This document shows positions 1 to 9,442 of a DNA stretch of 64,000 bases, one piece after another; the first letter of the stretch is position 1, and each line of letters begins with the position of its first letter. Position numbers and translations under genes: made by a program. Under the pieces are notes generated by a model. That model was not told the DNA's origin, ran no database searches, and was given only the letters and a program-made list of their open reading frames with translations. The DNA is from Lithodes maja (lineage: Eukaryota; Arthropoda; Malacostraca; Decapoda; Lithodidae). The DNA lies in assembly GCA_037953745.1 (NCBI GenBank), contig JBAKBP010004286.1:1-64000 (forward strand), written 5' to 3'.

Positions 1-71
1 ATGATGGGGCGGTAGGTGGCGCCACCCGGCGTCAACGACGCCACAACAACAGTATCTACCCCGACGCCATC

Positions 72-2978
72 ATGGACAGTACACCAAATAGTGATTCCGC
101 CGTGTCCGACATCGTGCTTCCTACGACGCCCTTGATAGTGCGTCGTGCCTTACCCCGACGCCATCGCCTAAATGTGTTATCTCCCGGAGGTATTGAGACG
201 ACTTTGAGACTTTATGAGAAAGCTGATGCCAAGCATAAGATTGATGAAGAAGTGAGTGACCACTCGAGTAATTATAAGTCGAGTGATTATGGCCATGAGA
301 GTGATAAAGAACAATTCCGGGGATTTGCGAAAGAATTTGAGAGTGATGAGAGTGATGAAGGTGATGTACCAGTTGTTGAGGGAGCTGGTTTACCTAAAGA
401 AAGTGAACTTGCGAGAGTGAGTGAGTGGGAGAGTTCAAGGTCACTCACCAAATTTCGCATAAGTGACACGACTCCAAGCCCTTCCCCAGGTAAACCGCCT
501 TTCAAGCTCCATTTCTACAAGTTAAAAATACTTGAAAAGGCGGCCGCGGCAGCTAGGGAACAAGCTAAAATACTTGGTGAGGATGAGGCTGTGAGTGAGG
601 GTCAGCGTGGTGACCCTTCTCGACCGCCATTGTCTCCCTTATCTACCCACGCCACCCAAGATGACCCGGATGCCCCGCATTCTTCCCCACCACCCCCACC
701 ATTGCCAAGGGTTGAGGACCCCCCACTTTCGGCCTATTTGCCTCCTAGGTCCCCCGACAGGAGACATACTGCTGCCGAAAAGGGGAAAGGTAGAAAATAT
801 ACTAAGAAAATTAAGAAAAGTAAGAGAGTTTTGTTTGAGGCTCCCGCGGCGGCGTCCACCCCTGCCGGCCCCAGCCATACGTCCCCGCAACTTTCCCCAC
901 GGTCCTCCCCACCTCTCCCGCCTTCAACATGTCTTCCTGCAGAAGTATTTGAGCTCGCATCACCAATACCTGGGCCTAGTGAAAGTGAATCATTGCTTTC
1001 TGTGACTCGTCGCAGGCCAAGGAGCCCGGGACCTCGGGAGGACACAGCCTCACCTGTCACTCCTTCCCCACCTCGCCCACCCGCACGCCGCCCACGCATC
1101 ACTGGTTCCCCGCCAGATTATGTGGGGGCCACTGATGATGAAGGGCACCGCTCTGAAGACTCTGGCCATGATTACATAGGTCCACCGTCAGGGCAAGATG
1201 ACCACTCTGACGATGACGATGACTATATGGACATCGACGACCCTCGACCCACCCGCTTGGCCCGGCTTCGTGCTGCCCGTCTTTCTGCCCGCCGCCCTGG
1301 CCGCCGCCCTGACCGACGCCCTCGCCGCCGCCCTAGGGCGCGCGCCTCCCGAGTTGGCCGTGGGCGTACTGGGCTACCAGTTGGAGCTCCTCGTCAGCGT
1401 AGACAAGACCCATTCTACGTTTTTCAGTGGCAAGACGTAGTTGATGGGGATGGATACAACCCTGATGTGCCAGCTTTTGATGAGGCACTGGAGGGTTCAG
1501 GCATTACCCCCAATTTTCCTGCAGGCCCCAATGCTCCACCACACGAACTATTTGAGGCATTCTTTGATGAGGCGGTGGTAGGCTATGTTGTCAAAGAGAC
1601 AAACAAGCAGCACCAATTCCAGGTACACTTTTTGGGCAAGGTGACCAAGGGCCATATGAGGAAGTGGACCCCAGTGACTCATAAAGAATTCATGGTGTTC
1701 CTGGCACTCACCATGCTAATGCCTCATGTCAGGAAGCATAGGTTGCCTGACTATTGGATCACCAATGATCTGATTTCAACCCCTGCCTTCGGGAAATATA
1801 TGGCTCGCGACCGGTACCTTGATATCCTCGCAGCGCTCCATCTTGTCACCAACACTGACGTCCACCGCCCAGACAAGCTGTGGAAGATTAGGACGTTGTA
1901 TGAGATGATGCGAGACCGCTTCACCTCCTACTTCAAGCCCTTCCGCAAGGTCGTCATTGACGAGTCTCTTGTGCTGTTCCGGGGAAAACTCAGCTTCCGG
2001 CAGTACATCCCCTCCAAAAGACATCGCTTTGGCATAAAATTCTTTGTGCTGTGCGACTGCCAAACTGGCTATGTCCTGGACTTCCTGGTCTACAGCGGGA
2101 AGGAAGGGGACGTGCTTGTGGACCCCCTCATTGGCTTTGGCGGAGCAGTGGTGCAAGCCATGATGGACCGCTACTTCCATAAGAATCACGTCCTCTACAC
2201 GGACAACTATTACACGTCCCCCACTCTCTCACAGTACCTGCATGAGCGCAAGACGGGGACTGTAGGCACAGTACGAGGGAAAAGGAAGGGCATGCCAACT
2301 TTCCCTGCAAAGACCAAAAAAGGTGATGTCTTCAGGAAGAAGTCGGGGCCCATTCTGGCTATCCACTGGCACGACCAGCGGAAGGTCAACCTCCTGACCA
2401 CCATCCACAAGGGGGAAATGGTGGAGACTGGCAAGGTGGATCGCCGCACCCAGGCCAGGGTGACCAAGCCCGATACTGTCCTGGACTACAACGTCAACAT
2501 GAGGCTGGTGGACAAGTCCGACATGCAGATAGGCTTCATTGACTGCCTGCGTACCTCGTGCAGATGGTACAAAAAGTTCTTTCTGCATATGGTGGACATG
2601 TCAATTCTGAATGCCTATAATATATACAGGCTTCGGAATGAGAACCCACCCCTGAAGTTCAATAGCCTGCGGAGGTTCCAAAAGCAGGTGTTGACGGGGC
2701 TCCTGGAGAAGTATGCTACGCCACAGAGGGCAGTGGCACATCCTGGGCCCGCCGTTATCGACCGCTTGCAGTCTGCTCCATACCTGCTTAGGCACCAGCT
2801 TGGTTTCTTTCCTCAGAATGCAGCAGGAAGAACAAATCAGAAGCGGTGCCATGTCTGCTACCACAGCAGGGTGAGGCCGCACCCAGGTAAAAAGTCAACC
2901 ACGGAGTGTGTGGAGTGCAAGGTGGCACTCTGTGCTGTAGGGTGCTTCGCTGCTTACCACACCAAGCAGGAGTTCTAA
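72..2978 (+). CDS. piggyBac transposase with long disordered N-terminal extension
   Basis: A 968-residue frame from ATG at 72 to TAA. Residues 1 to about 470 are low complexity: acidic Ser/Glu/Asp stretches, Pro-rich segments and an Arg-rich patch (about 400-440) that could serve nuclear import. The remainder is a DDE_Tnp_1_7 (piggyBac) transposase. Candidate catalytic aspartates are D630 in VVIDES, D711 in LYTDNYY and D814 in MRLVDKSD, matching the family's spacing and context. The C-terminus (from C926) is a Cys-rich domain with two CxxC pairs followed by a C..CF..YH ending, typical of piggyBac DNA-end recognition. The family performs hairpin cut-and-paste transposition at TTAA. The frame is unbroken, so the protein may be active. 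It is longer than usual for the family because of the N-terminal tract; the catalytic part is of normal size. An AATAAA sits 21 bases after the stop. Confidence 0.93.
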   Translation: MDSTPNSDSAVSDIVLPTTPLIVRRALPRRHRLNVLSPGGIETTLRLYEKADAKHKIDEEVSDHSSNYKSSDYGHESDKEQFRGFAKEFESDESDEGDVPVVEGAGLPKESELARVSEWESSRSLTKFRISDTTPSPSPGKPPFKLHFYKLKILEKAAAAAREQAKILGEDEAVSEGQRGDPSRPPLSPLSTHATQDDPDAPHSSPPPPPLPRVEDPPLSAYLPPRSPDRRHTAAEKGKGRKYTKKIKKSKRVLFEAPAAASTPAGPSHTSPQLSPRSSPPLPPSTCLPAEVFELASPIPGPSESESLLSVTRRRPRSPGPREDTASPVTPSPPRPPARRPRITGSPPDYVGATDDEGHRSEDSGHDYIGPPSGQDDHSDDDDDYMDIDDPRPTRLARLRAARLSARRPGRRPDRRPRRRPRARASRVGRGRTGLPVGAPRQRRQDPFYVFQWQDVVDGDGYNPDVPAFDEALEGSGITPNFPAGPNAPPHELFEAFFDEAVVGYVVKETNKQHQFQVHFLGKVTKGHMRKWTPVTHKEFMVFLALTMLMPHVRKHRLPDYWITNDLISTPAFGKYMARDRYLDILAALHLVTNTDVHRPDKLWKIRTLYEMMRDRFTSYFKPFRKVVIDESLVLFRGKLSFRQYIPSKRHRFGIKFFVLCDCQTGYVLDFLVYSGKEGDVLVDPLIGFGGAVVQAMMDRYFHKNHVLYTDNYYTSPTLSQYLHERKTGTVGTVRGKRKGMPTFPAKTKKGDVFRKKSGPILAIHWHDQRKVNLLTTIHKGEMVETGKVDRRTQARVTKPDTVLDYNVNMRLVDKSDMQIGFIDCLRTSCRWYKKFFLHMVDMSILNAYNIYRLRNENPPLKFNSLRRFQKQVLTGLLEKYATPQRAVAHPGPAVIDRLQSAPYLLRHQLGFFPQNAAGRTNQKRCHVCYHSRVRPHPGKKSTTECVECKVALCAVGCFAAYHTKQEF

Positions 2979-2998
2979 TAATCATACTGAAATTGCCA

Positions 2999-3004
2999 AA
3001 TAAA
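2999..3004 (+). terminator. Polyadenylation signal AATAAA of the transposase gene
   Basis: A canonical AATAAA lies 20 bp past the stop codon of the transposase. It is a plausible 3' end signal, but AT-rich sequence makes chance matches common. Confidence 0.45.
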
Positions 3005-3239
3005 ATGACAATATGTACACTATAATTATATATAGGCAAAAAGTGGAAGAAAACCAATGTATTATAATCAAAAAGTCAAGTATTATGAGAAAATTGATAC
3101 AAATACAATTCCACCATAATAATATGTGAAAGTGACACATATGTATATACCAAGTGACATTCATATGATTAGAACCTATAGAAATATATCAATCAGTGAA
3201 AAAAGACACAATAAATTGTATATAAAACGTTTACAAATC

Positions 3240-3770
3240 ATATAACTAAGTGAAAGTGACACAATACCTAAGATTTGATGGCCAAAGTATAATAAACACC
3301 TGTGATAATGAATAATCAGTGCCTAATACAACAATAACCTACCTCAATTACTAATAAAATGTACGGTATCGAGTGAAAATGAGCATTATCAGTGACAGTG
3401 ACACTCTCTAAAGCATATTTGTCAAAGTGAAAGTGACACAAGACCTAAGATTTGATGGCCAAAGTATAATAAACACCTGTGATAACGAATAATCAGTGCC
3501 TAATACAACAATAACCTACCTCAATTACTAATAAAATGTACGGTATCGAGTGAAAATGAGCATTATCAGTGACAGTGACACTCTCTAAAGCATATTTGTC
3601 AAAGTGAAAGTGACACAAGACCTAATATTTGATGGCCAAAGTATAATAAACACCTGTGATAACGAATAATCAGTGCCTAATACAACAATAACATACCTCA
3701 ATTACTAATAAAATGTACGGTATCGAGTGAAAATTACCAATATCAGTGAAATTGATACCCTAATAAACAT
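3240..3770 (+). repeat. 177-bp tandem repeat (about three units) in the piggyBac 3' region
   Basis: The phrase AGATTTGATGGCCAAAG recurs at about 3271 and 3448, and with one change at about 3625, giving a constant 177-bp period. Each unit carries AAGTGAAAGTGACAC and CGGTATCGAGTGAAAAT. Units are almost identical, indicating recent expansion. Shorter AGTGACAC words occur upstream from 3130. The tract lies between the transposase stop and the right terminus, where subterminal transposase-binding repeats are often found; that role is inference. Confidence 0.85.
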
Positions 3771-4151
3771 ATTTTATATAATTGGCCTCAAAATAACTAG
3801 AAAATATCAAATAAACATCACATTCTCAATATCAAACACTAAAATCGTCTAAGGGAGATAAATACTTTGGCGCGGCGAGCGGCTAGGTGCGTCGTAGCCA
3901 GGGCGGGCCGACGCTTTCGGACGCGTGAGGAAATTCCCGCATAAAAAAGCACTCGTCTTCCCGCGCTCACCATTATGCAACCAGAGGGGCTAGAGACCTC
4001 TACTCAACGCCATTCGACAGAGGAAGGTTTGTGGAACATTATTTTTTTTTATTCACAACATTACATGCAATATTCATTCATTTACAGAGTAGTTAACATA
4101 GGTAAAAAATCCTCAAAACCCCCGGTACAGCAGTACAGTCATAAGCTATAG

Positions 4152-4172
4152 CCCCCGGGGCTGGAGGGTTAA
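4152..4172 (-). repeat. piggyBac right terminal repeat with TTAA
   Basis: Reading inward on the minus strand the end is TTAA followed by CCCTCCAGCCCCGGGGG. The MITE at 40956-41393 starts TTAA CCCGTCCAGCCCC, a near match, which supports this as a genuine terminus. Confidence 0.65.
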
Positions 4173-4375
4173 GGAAACCACCCACCAATTATTTTCATTA
4201 TTTTTTTTTAGTTTTAGTTTATTTGCATCAATATACTGTATAGTGATTGACATTAGTTTCAACCTCCACAAAAATAGTTTTCCCCTTTATCCAACGATCT
4301 TAAGACACGGCGCCCGATAGTGGGGAGGGCTATGAAGATCAGGGAAAATGGGGGGTTACAGACATAAAAAGGCGA

Positions 4376-4558
4376 TATAATGGCTTTTATGATGAAAGTT
4401 GGCTCGGGTTTTGTTGTTTTTCAACTTGAGAAAACCCCAAACTGAAAAAACCTGAGCCAAGTTTTGGCAAAAGGTGGCTCGGATTTTAAGATTTTTCAGC
4501 TGCATAAAAGACAGCAAGTGCAAAAAAAAAGTTGGCTCGGGTTTTCTTGTGTTTCAAC
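4376..4558 (+). repeat. Imperfect direct repeat with GGCTCGGGTTTT phrase
   Basis: TGGCTCGGGTTTT or a close variant begins near 4400, 4471 and 4532, each followed by TTCAACTT or TTTCAGCT. After the MITE insertion the unit resumes at 5195 with GAAACCCCCAAAATG and TTTTGGCAAAAG, as in the first unit. The TTAA insertion therefore split the last unit. No coding potential seen. Confidence 0.55.
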
Positions 4559-4562
4559 TTAA

Positions 4563-5190
4563 CCTCTGAAGTGCGCACGGGGGTAAATGAAAACGTCCCC
4601 CTGTGCTGACGTATTTGAGGTTTTTCGTCACTAAAATATTCATTGTACCATTAATAGCATTAATAATTATCCATATGCGCCTATTATGGGTTGATTATAA
4701 AGGTATTAACCTGAAACAACAATAAAACGAGTGAAAACAGCGTTTGGATGGTCAAAATCGGAGATATAGCCCGCGAGTTGTATAATCTATGGGTGAGGCA
4801 AACTCCTTTCCCGCCAATTTCCCCCAAGGCCACTGAGACACAGTCGATCGATACTCTCTCTCTCTCTCTTGCACTCGATGGCCATCAGTGATGACAACAC
4901 CCTGCTTGCAACTCGCTAATGTTAGCACGAAAATATACCTCAGAATAAGGGAATAATAGGGAAAATAGGTGATAACTGAGGAATAGGAGGAAAGTGGGGA
5001 AGGAGGGGAGGTAGAGGACTGAGATTTTGCATGGCCCAGGGGCCAAAAAAAAAAAAAAAAATAAAAAAAAAAAAAATAAAAAAAAAAAATTTTTTCGATG
5101 TAAAAAGTTGATTTTTAGTTTTACTTACTCCAGAGAGTCTTCCCGCAGTCCGCCGGCCGAACTCTAAAGAGTCTTCCCGCAGTTCCCGGG
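4563..5190 (+). mobile_element. TTAA-flanked MITE, family T1, copy 1
   Basis: A 628-bp non-coding element bounded by TTAA at 4559-4562 and 5191-5194. Left end CCTCTGAAGTGCGCACGGGG; right end, read inward, CCCGGGAACTGCGGGAAGAC. The two termini are only loosely inverted. It contains a CT microsatellite, A-rich tracts (5046-5090) and paired GAGTCTTCCCGCAG motifs near the right end. Two further copies lie at 33833-35067. It is probably mobilised in trans by a piggyBac or Kolobok transposase, both of which target TTAA; the sequence alone does not decide which. Confidence 0.8.
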
Positions 5191-5349
5191 TTAAGAAACC
5201 CCCAAAATGAAAAAAAAAAACGTAAAGTTTTGGCAAAAGTTGTTGGATGATAGCCTATCCTACATGGGATAGAAAATGAACTTACCCAGTAAGCTCATTA
5301 TCCATTATCCAACAATTAAGCAACATTAAAGATTTTAGCCTAACCTACC

Positions 5350-6390
5350 AACCTTACCTAACCTAACCTAGTATTATGGGTGGGGGCTGCCGCCCCCACA
5401 CCCCCGCTGGTTGGATAGTACATTGGATAGAAAATTAGGTAAATTCCTAGTGTTAATTAGACTGAAAGGCAGGGAGAAATAGGTCCGCAGAGTCGTGTTG
5501 TGTGCCGTCTATGGGGAGGTGAACCCTGGACAAATATCGTTACAGGTTCTAGGTTCTGTATCTCTCTTAATAAAAAATTTCGAGGGTTGACACTTATTTT
5601 AACATGGAGTATAGGTCATATTACATCCTAAATGAAATTTAAAATATCTGTGAAAATTCTTGGGATGTTTATGTAATAGAAGTTACTGTGAGACACGTAA
5701 TATGTTGAAGGGGGAGTTCTGCCCCCTCTAAACACCCATCACTTAGGTCATCATAATCTGTTGTACTTCATAGGGGGTCCAATTAAGGAGAAAGTGAATT
5801 AACAGACAAAATTAGGCCGCTAACTACAATAACATAGCGGGCCGCCGTTTATGGGACACTTTTTACACATAATTTTCAATGTTAATTTTCTCCCTTAATC
5901 TATTTTTCCAAATTATTAAACTTACATAAAAATTAAGTACAGTTTATAGGGATTCCAACATGCATTTCAAAATTGTCATAAAAATTGGTGGGTGGTTTGC
6001 TTAATATATACCAAAAAAAAATTTAACCCTCGGCTAATAAAAAAGTAGGCTATGGTACTAAAATGTCTTTTTCGTAACAAGGTTGTCAATATGGCACTTC
6101 CGGTTATCGATAGCTCTAAAGATCATATGAAAACGTGTTAAACCCTCGGAAAAACCTAATATAAAAGTATGGTACTAACATTTAATTTTCGTAACAAGGT
6201 TGTCAATACGGTACTTTCCCGTTATCAATGTACAATCAAAGCTGAAGATTGCAGAGTAAACACCGTAGACTTCATGGACTTTTCTTTCACCTAGCCTACG
6301 TATAAGAGATTAGTACTCAACCAGCGGGGGTGTGGGGGCGGCAGCCCCCACCCATAATAGGCCTACTAGGTTAGGTTAGGTTAAGCTAGT
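5350..6390. repeat. Foldback repeat with GC-rich arms and TTAGG-like flanks
   Basis: The left arm (about 5352-5412) has CCTAACCTAACCTA followed by GTATTATGGGTGGGGGCTGC and CACCCCCGCTGGTT. The right arm (about 6319-6385) is its reverse complement and ends in TAGGTTAGGTTAGGTTA. Each arm contains the short palindrome GGGGGCTGCCGCCCCC. The approximately 900 bp between arms is AT-rich with no ORF. It could be a foldback transposon. The CCTAA words resemble the arthropod telomere repeat but are too few to call telomeric. Confidence 0.6.
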
Positions 6391-6817
6391 CTTTTCAAAT
6401 CACTATCGGGGGCTGTCTCAACATCGATCGATAGGCCTAATGGGGAAAATAGGTTTTCCCGAGATTTCTAATTAGCCTAACTAGGCCTAGGAACAAACAC
6501 TATAAATTGATGCAAATATTTTTTTTTTTTTTATAAAAACACAGAAAATTTGTGGTAGGCTAGGCCTATTAAAATAAAAAAAAATCCACATTATCATGTA
6601 TTAACATAGCCTATACAGTTACCAACTAACCATACCTGTAAAATAATCAATTGAATTGTAAGCAATTGCTAAAAAACTAATATAGCCTAGCCTAGGCTAG
6701 GCTACTCCACAAATTTGACTTCCTTCAAGAATCAAGTGAAGTAGGCCTATGGTACTCGTCCACAAAAGAAAATACCATAGGCTATCAATATAATCATGTA
6801 ACAAACATATTTTTACG
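6391..6817. other. AT-rich spacer without recognised features
   Basis: Poly-T and poly-A runs and many TAGGCCTA/CCTAGGCTAGG words. No coding-like ORF or clear inverted repeat was seen. Confidence 0.5.
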
Positions 6818-7111
6818 TTAAGCCAAAGTGTGTCTATACATCCCCCAGACTGTCATGGCTAAATAACTTACACCCTTGTGAGTAAGTAGCCCGAGGCCAG
6901 ACTCGACTACATCCACATCTTCTCCCACAACTACAAACCATTTACTGATGCTGTCCGCTATAACTGCTCTGATATTTACTACAGTCAGCCATCTATTGTC
7001 CCGGGTGACAGAATTACCCTCACGACTCGCCAGACACCAGCAGGGTTGGGGTTGGAAACAACTTGGCCGGGGAGTTTGATCCTCTTTTGTTTTATACCCT
7101 TTTCGCCCCAC
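6818..7111 (-). other. Possible divergent coding exon upstream of MSL2 (unrecognised)
   Basis: A 97-codon minus-strand frame starts about 130 bp from the MSL2 start, facing away. Its middle (VTRDNRWLTVVNIRAVIADS, then a WFVVVGEDVDVVESGLG stretch) has balanced, protein-like composition. The codons for LTHKG are followed by a GTGTAAGT sequence that could be a splice donor near 6868. I recognise no family. It could be the first coding exon of a divergently transcribed gene sharing a promoter with MSL2, or a chance ORF. Confidence 0.25.
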
Positions 7112-7240
7112 CTATAAGATTTAGTATTTACCTTTGTTTTGTTTACAAGGATGAGACATACTAGAGATGCTTCGAATTTGGTGTTAATTTGCTAACTGGC
7201 GTAATTAATGGATGATGGTGGACTTAATGGTGGATGAAAG
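7112..7240. promoter_or_regulatory. Candidate MSL2 promoter / 5' leader, possibly bidirectional
   Basis: The 129 bp between the MSL2 start and the divergent ORF hold no clear TATA box. Two ATG triplets precede the chosen start (ATGGATGATGG, ATGGTGGATG). The call rests on position only. Confidence 0.25.
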
Positions 7241-9442
7241 ATGAATGCCACTAACCTTTATGTGACCACTTGTCGGCTGGTCATGCAGGCCGATCCAGAA
7301 AACCGTGATAGTTGGACAGAACTGTACAAGTTATTGCCTTACCTTCGCCAGTCCCTTTCCTGTACTGTCTGTGGCAAATTACTCACCGAGCCATACACAC
7401 CCACTGAAACTAGCTGTCAACATCATGTCTGTAAAAAGTGTTTGGGTGGGAAGAAACGCATCAAACCCTCTTGTAGCTGGTGCAAAGATTACAGTATGTA
7501 TGTTGACAATGTCCAAATTAAACTGGTATTACAGTGCTATAGAAAACTTTGTGAATATATCAAGTTCACACCTATTTATTGTAAATTGTGCTCTATATAT
7601 AGTAATGGAGGCCAGGTTAATCTGGCCGACATGATAAATGAAGCAATTGAGTGTACTGGTACATCTGGAAATAATAAATGTGATGAAACAAACAATGTGC
7701 ATCCGGAATATGAAAGCGACGACAAGGAGAGTATTAATGTAGTGCCTCAAATTACTGAGCAGACTCGGTCAAGCGTCCAGGTTACAGCCGTCAGCACCCC
7801 TCTCTCGCCCGTACGGCAACAATGGACCGCACAAACTCAAACATCGCCTCAGACACTAGGCCTAGGCCTACATCATTCTTGTGCACCAACTACAATAACT
7901 CTTAGTGTGGCACAGGTCTCGCCCTTACCGCAATCAGTGGCGCAGCTCTCGCCTTTGCCCCAAGCAGTTGCACAGGTTTCATCTTTATCGCAACCAGTAC
8001 CACAAGTCTCGCCTTTGCCGCAAGTTCCGCAATCTGTGGCACAAATCTCACCTTTAACACCAGTTCCGCAACCAGTGGCACAGGTGTCGCCGTTGCCTCA
8101 ACCAGTACAGCAGGTTTCGTCTTTGACTCAAACGGTGCCACAAGTTTCGTCTTTGACTCAAACGGTGCCACAGGTTTCGTCTTTGACTCAAACGGTGCCA
8201 CAGGTTTCGTCTTTGACTCAAACAGTGCCACAGGTTTCATCATTGCCGCAACCAATGCCACAAGTCTTGTCTTTACCGCAGCCAATGCCACAGTTGTCAT
8301 CTTTGCCACAACCATTACCGCACACCACGTCTTTGCCACAGTCTGTGTCACACATTACACCCTTGCCACAGCCAGTCACTACCAATCTAACATCAGTTTC
8401 TTGTCAGTCGGGTTCTACGTTACGCCCGAACAAACTCGTGTTACCTCATGCCGTACCACCAGTCATGCAGCCGACTCATCATTTTCCTTTACAAACAATT
8501 GCTGCTACAACTACCACTGTTACCACAACTGTTGGGGGAACGTCTGGGTTAACTTTTCCACCTGGTACAATATTCCCTAGTACAAATTTAGTTAAGCACA
8601 GTGTTGGTGTTATGAAAGATTTACCATACCCAAAGCACAATCCATCGGTGAACAATGGCTCTTCTATGTACTCTGTCATGTATGCAGATGGAGATAGTAC
8701 AAAAATAACTATCAAAAGAAAACCACCTGATATTGATACCAAACCTCTTCTTCTTGAACCAGAGTCTGTACCCCTCGGTAACCAAGAAATTATAAGAAAG
8801 CCTAAGCCCAAACCCAAACCTAAACCAAAGCGAAAAGGCTGTCGATGCGGCAATGCAACCCCAACACCAGGAAAACTGACTTGCTGTGGGCAGAGGTGTC
8901 CGTGCTATGTGGAGGCTAAGGCATGTATGGAGTGTCGGTGTAGAGGGTGCAGGAATCCTCACCGGCCGGGCGGGAAGAAGGTGCGACCAGTGATACCTCA
9001 GCTGGCCAACATCCAGATTCACCAGGTTCAACACGTCCATGGCCGCACCACTGCCACTGCCATAACCAGCACTACTACCACCACTTGCGCCTCTACCATC
9101 ATTCCACCTCCTCCCAGCTCCGCTGTAATCACAAACACAACGTTACCTCAGACTATCCGGGCAGTGCAAGCGATGCATGCAGTGCAGGCAGTGCACGGTG
9201 TGGGTAATGTTCACCAGGCAGTAGCTGGTGGGATGACTGGTGTTCATCAGTTAATAAGTCTGGGAGGTGGTATGGTACCGGCTTCCCTACCATCTGGTCT
9301 GAGTATAAACCCAGTGACGGGTTTGGCAGTCAAGCCGGTCGGTCTGACTCTTACCTCAGTCCCAGCTCACCTTCTTCTTAATGATGATCGGTCAACATCC
9401 AATAGTGACCCGGACAACAGTGATGTAGATGTGGATATATAG
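7241..9442 (+). CDS. msl2: MSL2-type E3 ubiquitin ligase (RING and CXC domains)
   Basis: A 733-residue single-exon frame. In animals MSL2 is the E3 subunit of the MSL histone H4K16 acetyltransferase complex. It ubiquitinates histone H2B and, in Drosophila, nucleates dosage compensation. Residues 1-40 form the helical N-terminus that pairs with MSL1. The RING follows: C41, C44, C59, H61, C64, C67, C78, C81. A poorly conserved linker (about 130-500) is dominated by Gln/Pro/Ser/Val tandem repeats. A Lys/Pro stretch leads into the CXC DNA-binding domain starting at C534 (GCRCGN, CCGQRCPC, CMECRCRGCRNPHRPGG). The tail ends acidic (SDPDNSDVDVDI). The start is chosen because the N-terminal sequence matches the family's usual beginning. 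It is longer than vertebrate MSL2 (under 600 aa) because of the linker repeats. Nuclear. No frameshift; likely functional. Confidence 0.95.
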   Translation: MNATNLYVTTCRLVMQADPENRDSWTELYKLLPYLRQSLSCTVCGKLLTEPYTPTETSCQHHVCKKCLGGKKRIKPSCSWCKDYSMYVDNVQIKLVLQCYRKLCEYIKFTPIYCKLCSIYSNGGQVNLADMINEAIECTGTSGNNKCDETNNVHPEYESDDKESINVVPQITEQTRSSVQVTAVSTPLSPVRQQWTAQTQTSPQTLGLGLHHSCAPTTITLSVAQVSPLPQSVAQLSPLPQAVAQVSSLSQPVPQVSPLPQVPQSVAQISPLTPVPQPVAQVSPLPQPVQQVSSLTQTVPQVSSLTQTVPQVSSLTQTVPQVSSLTQTVPQVSSLPQPMPQVLSLPQPMPQLSSLPQPLPHTTSLPQSVSHITPLPQPVTTNLTSVSCQSGSTLRPNKLVLPHAVPPVMQPTHHFPLQTIAATTTTVTTTVGGTSGLTFPPGTIFPSTNLVKHSVGVMKDLPYPKHNPSVNNGSSMYSVMYADGDSTKITIKRKPPDIDTKPLLLEPESVPLGNQEIIRKPKPKPKPKPKRKGCRCGNATPTPGKLTCCGQRCPCYVEAKACMECRCRGCRNPHRPGGKKVRPVIPQLANIQIHQVQHVHGRTTATAITSTTTTTCASTIIPPPPSSAVITNTTLPQTIRAVQAMHAVQAVHGVGNVHQAVAGGMTGVHQLISLGGGMVPASLPSGLSINPVTGLAVKPVGLTLTSVPAHLLLNDDRSTSNSDPDNSDVDVDI
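7895..8375 (+). repeat. Coding tandem repeats (about 30 bp) in the MSL2 linker
   Basis: Ten-residue units of the type PQVSSLTQTV repeat through residues about 220-378. At the DNA level the four units around 8110-8230 (CAAACGGTGCCACAAGTTTC and near-identical versions) are almost exact, while outer units (VAQVSPLPQ, MPQLSSLPQ) have diverged. This pattern indicates recent central expansion and probable length polymorphism. Confidence 0.85.

Larger units (their letters stand above)
1..4172 (+). mobile_element. piggyBac-type DNA transposon, right-hand part (left end outside window)
   Basis: The unit holds an intact transposase frame, a 177-bp tandem repeat tract downstream of it, and a right end that reads CCCCCGGGGCTGGAGGG immediately before TTAA at 4169-4172. 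Read inward, the terminus is CCCTCCAGCCCCGGGGG. TTAA is the known target of piggyBac elements. The left terminus and its TTAA are not visible, so the element begins upstream of base 1. A GC-rich subterminal block (about 3865-4030) separates the tandem repeats from the end. Element identity is firm from the transposase; the exact right boundary is inferred from TTAA and from a similar terminus on the 40956-41393 MITE. Confidence 0.8.

Noticed and set aside
734..1102. Long antisense ORF opposite the piggyBac N-terminus
   Set aside because: Shadow of a GC-rich, Pro-rich sense frame; no start context or motif.
3240..3770. CRISPR-like or satellite array
   Set aside because: Units are 177 bp and contiguous with no spacers, inside a eukaryotic transposon; too few units for a satellite.
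5346..5372. True telomeric repeat
   Set aside because: Only a few CCTAA units with mismatches; interstitial and part of a foldback arm.
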